DNA of 64,000 nucleotides from contig CAZEKB010000003.1 in NCBI GenBank assembly GCA_964512225.1, positions 1-64,000 of the forward strand, read 5' to 3'. A program made the translations under genes and the position numbers. This document shows positions 62,635 through 64,000 of the stretch, one piece after another (the first letter of the stretch is position 1; each line of letters starts with the position of its first letter). This DNA is from CAZEKB01 sp964512225 (GTDB taxonomy: Bacteria; Myxococcota_A; UBA796; UBA9615). The notes under the pieces were generated by a model. That model made no database searches. It saw nothing but the letters and a program-made list of their open reading frames with translations, and had not been told where the DNA came from.

Positions 62635-64000
62635 GACTGCACCCCCTTCCGGCGTCGCCGCGTGACCCCGAACCCGAGGCCCACGAGCAGCAGCGGCACG
62701 CCCAGCGTGGTCCCGAAGAACCAGGCCTTGTCTTCATCCCGCGTGTGCAGGATCGGCACGTCTTCGACTTCGGCCACCTCGCCCGCCAGCTGCACTTCGC
62801 CCTCGAGCCAGCGGAGCGCGTCGGACAGCCACTGCGAGTTCCCCATGCTCCCGCCCAGGAGCATGTCGGTGATGACGTCCGCGTCCGCCCCCACGATGGC
62901 GCGGCCGCCCGTCTCGGCGCCCTCGGGCACGGGCAGCTCGACCGCGGCGATCAGCTTGCGGACCTTCTTGTCCTCGCCCGCGTCCTTGTCGAAGGTGAGG
63001 TTGTCGTTGCCGTCGGCCCAGGTGCCGGACATCGACCGCACCGTGAACTTCACGTCCGGCGGGTCGCTCAGGCCCTCTCGCTTGTCGATCGAGCCCGTGG
63101 TCCCGAACAGGACCGCGAGTCGCGAGCTGCGCTTGGCGAGGTTGGTGGTCGAGTCGTGGGTCGTGAACCGGTTGGTGTAGACGAACGCGCGGTCGGACAG
63201 CCCGCCGCTGACGCGCACGTACTTGGTCTCGTGGGCCAACGGCGTGAGGTCGAGCACCACCCCCAGGGTCTCGAGCAGGGGCTCCAGCTCCGGGTCCTGC
63301 TCGAACTCCGGATCGGCCAGCAGCATCATCGAGCCGCCCCCCTGCAGGTAGCGCACGAGCGCCGCCTGCTCGGACTCGAGCATCGGGTGCCGGGGGCCGA
63401 TGACGAACACGACGGTCGCGTCTTCGGGGACTTCGTTCGCGAGTCCCTCGGACGGGCCGAGCTTCTTCACCTTGAAGTTGAGCCGCTTGAGCCCCTCCTT
63501 GAGGGCCTTGAGGCCCGACGGATCGCCCACCTTCGGGCTCGTCGTGCGCTCGCCGTGGCCCGTCACCACGTAGGCGACGCGCTGGTCCCGGGTGGCCTTG
63601 CTGAACTTCTCCTGGAAGTCGCCGTCGAGCTTCTTGAGCTTGCGGCGGGCCTTGTCGGGGTCCACGTCGAGGGCGAGGGACTCGTGGTTGTCCCCGCGGG
63701 TGATGACGACCGTCCCGTTCTTGCGAGCGCGCAGCTCCTTGGCCCGCGCCGGGTGCATGTCCCGATCGAGGCGCTCGAGCGTGACCTGGTCACCCGCCTC
63801 GGCGAGCGTCTTGAAGTAGGGCTCGACCTGCTCCGCGACGTCGTTCCCGGGGGGGAAGAAGAGCGTGATGGTCGTGGGCTCGGCGACGTTTCGGACCATC
63901 TCGACCGTGTTGCTGGACGGCTCGAGCGTCTTGAGGGAGCGAAGGTCGATGCGATCGTCCTTCTCGGCGGCCACGTAATTGAGGGCGAACAGCCAGCTCG
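62631..64000 (-). CDS. GldG-like ABC transporter substrate-binding-type protein (5' truncated)
   Basis: The frame is open to the window edge (upstream codons read SWLFALNYVAAEKDDRIDLR), so the N-terminus is missing. The visible 456 residues hold the GldG/ABC_transp_aux pattern: DLRSLKTLEPSSNTVEMVRN, TITLFFPPGNDV, VAYVVTGHGERTTS, GLKALKEGLKRLNFKVKKL and a LQGGGSMMLLADPE segment. A C-terminal membrane helix (WFFGTTLGVPLLLVGLGFGV) and a basic tail close it. The family partners an ABC ATPase and a permease, which would lie beyond 64 kb. It is coupled to the DUF4340 gene. Confidence 0.82.
   Translation of the reverse strand, partial: SWLFALNYVAAEKDDRIDLRSLKTLEPSSNTVEMVRNVAEPTTITLFFPPGNDVAEQVEPYFKTLAEAGDQVTLERLDRDMHPARAKELRARKNGTVVITRGDNHESLALDVDPDKARRKLKKLDGDFQEKFSKATRDQRVAYVVTGHGERTTSPKVGDPSGLKALKEGLKRLNFKVKKLGPSEGLANEVPEDATVVFVIGPRHPMLESEQAALVRYLQGGGSMMLLADPEFEQDPELEPLLETLGVVLDLTPLAHETKYVRVSGGLSDRAFVYTNRFTTHDSTTNLAKRSSRLAVLFGTTGSIDKREGLSDPPDVKFTVRSMSGTWADGNDNLTFDKDAGEDKKVRKLIAAVELPVPEGAETGGRAIVGADADVITDMLLGGSMGNSQWLSDALRWLEGEVQLAGEVAEVEDVPILHTRDEDKAWFFGTTLGVPLLLVGLGFGVTRRRRKGVQS

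Overview
The window is very GC-rich, gene-dense DNA with strong G/C at third codon positions. It has no rRNA, tRNA, CRISPR array or recognisable transposase. The gene content points to an uncultivated-type member of the Myxococcota or deltaproteobacteria: eukaryote-like Ser/Thr kinases with ATPase, TPR or sulfatase-modifying-factor-like (FGE) domains, an IgGFc-binding-type lipoprotein, thrombospondin type 3 / MopE-like calcium-repeat proteins, a MYXO-CTERM-like tail, FG-GAP/VCBS lipoproteins, Asp-rich lipoprotein tethers and a long class II ribonucleotide reductase. The placement is inferred from protein families only.

Layout. 1-4.1 kb: end of a truncated gene, then a large kinase-ATPase-TPR regulator. 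4.1-11.9 kb (minus): a complete System I cytochrome c maturation operon, ccmA-B-C-D-E-F-G-H-I, with overlapping junctions; ccmD is a 51-codon gene between ccmC and ccmE. Two envelope proteins lie just upstream on the same strand (12-15 kb). 15-18.2 kb (plus): a striking fusion of VKOR, DsbA-like thioredoxin, FGE-like and TlpA-like thioredoxin domains, followed by a thioredoxin lipoprotein. Together with ccm and a pentaheme lipoprotein at 35.5 kb, this is a periplasmic thiol-redox and cytochrome c neighbourhood.

18.2-26.5 kb: two cyclic-nucleotide-binding-domain proteins, a secreted protein, a membrane-anchored kinase that probably starts at CTG, a kinase-FGE fusion and a protein with three helix-turn-helix-like repeats behind a dyad operator candidate. 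26.5-33.9 kb: an Asp-rich lipoprotein, an SSS-family symporter ending in a G18-C19 homopolymer (possible assembly join), and nrdJ with a predicted promoter and a roughly 300-nt structured leader; DnaA-box-like motifs lie upstream.

33.9-49.8 kb: CrcB fluoride channel, patatin, pentaheme lipoprotein, YceF-type Maf, acyl-CoA dehydrogenase, an SGNH-hydrolase-like protein, a large FG-GAP lipoprotein, a SEC-C protein, a GT-C-like membrane protein and the IgGFc-type protein. 49.8-64 kb: topoisomerase IV-like A and B subunits, a large calcium-repeat surface protein, two paralogous alpha/beta hydrolases (the first lacking the nucleophile Ser), two secreted proteins and a Gld-type ABC transporter accessory pair (DUF4340, GldG) truncated by the window end.
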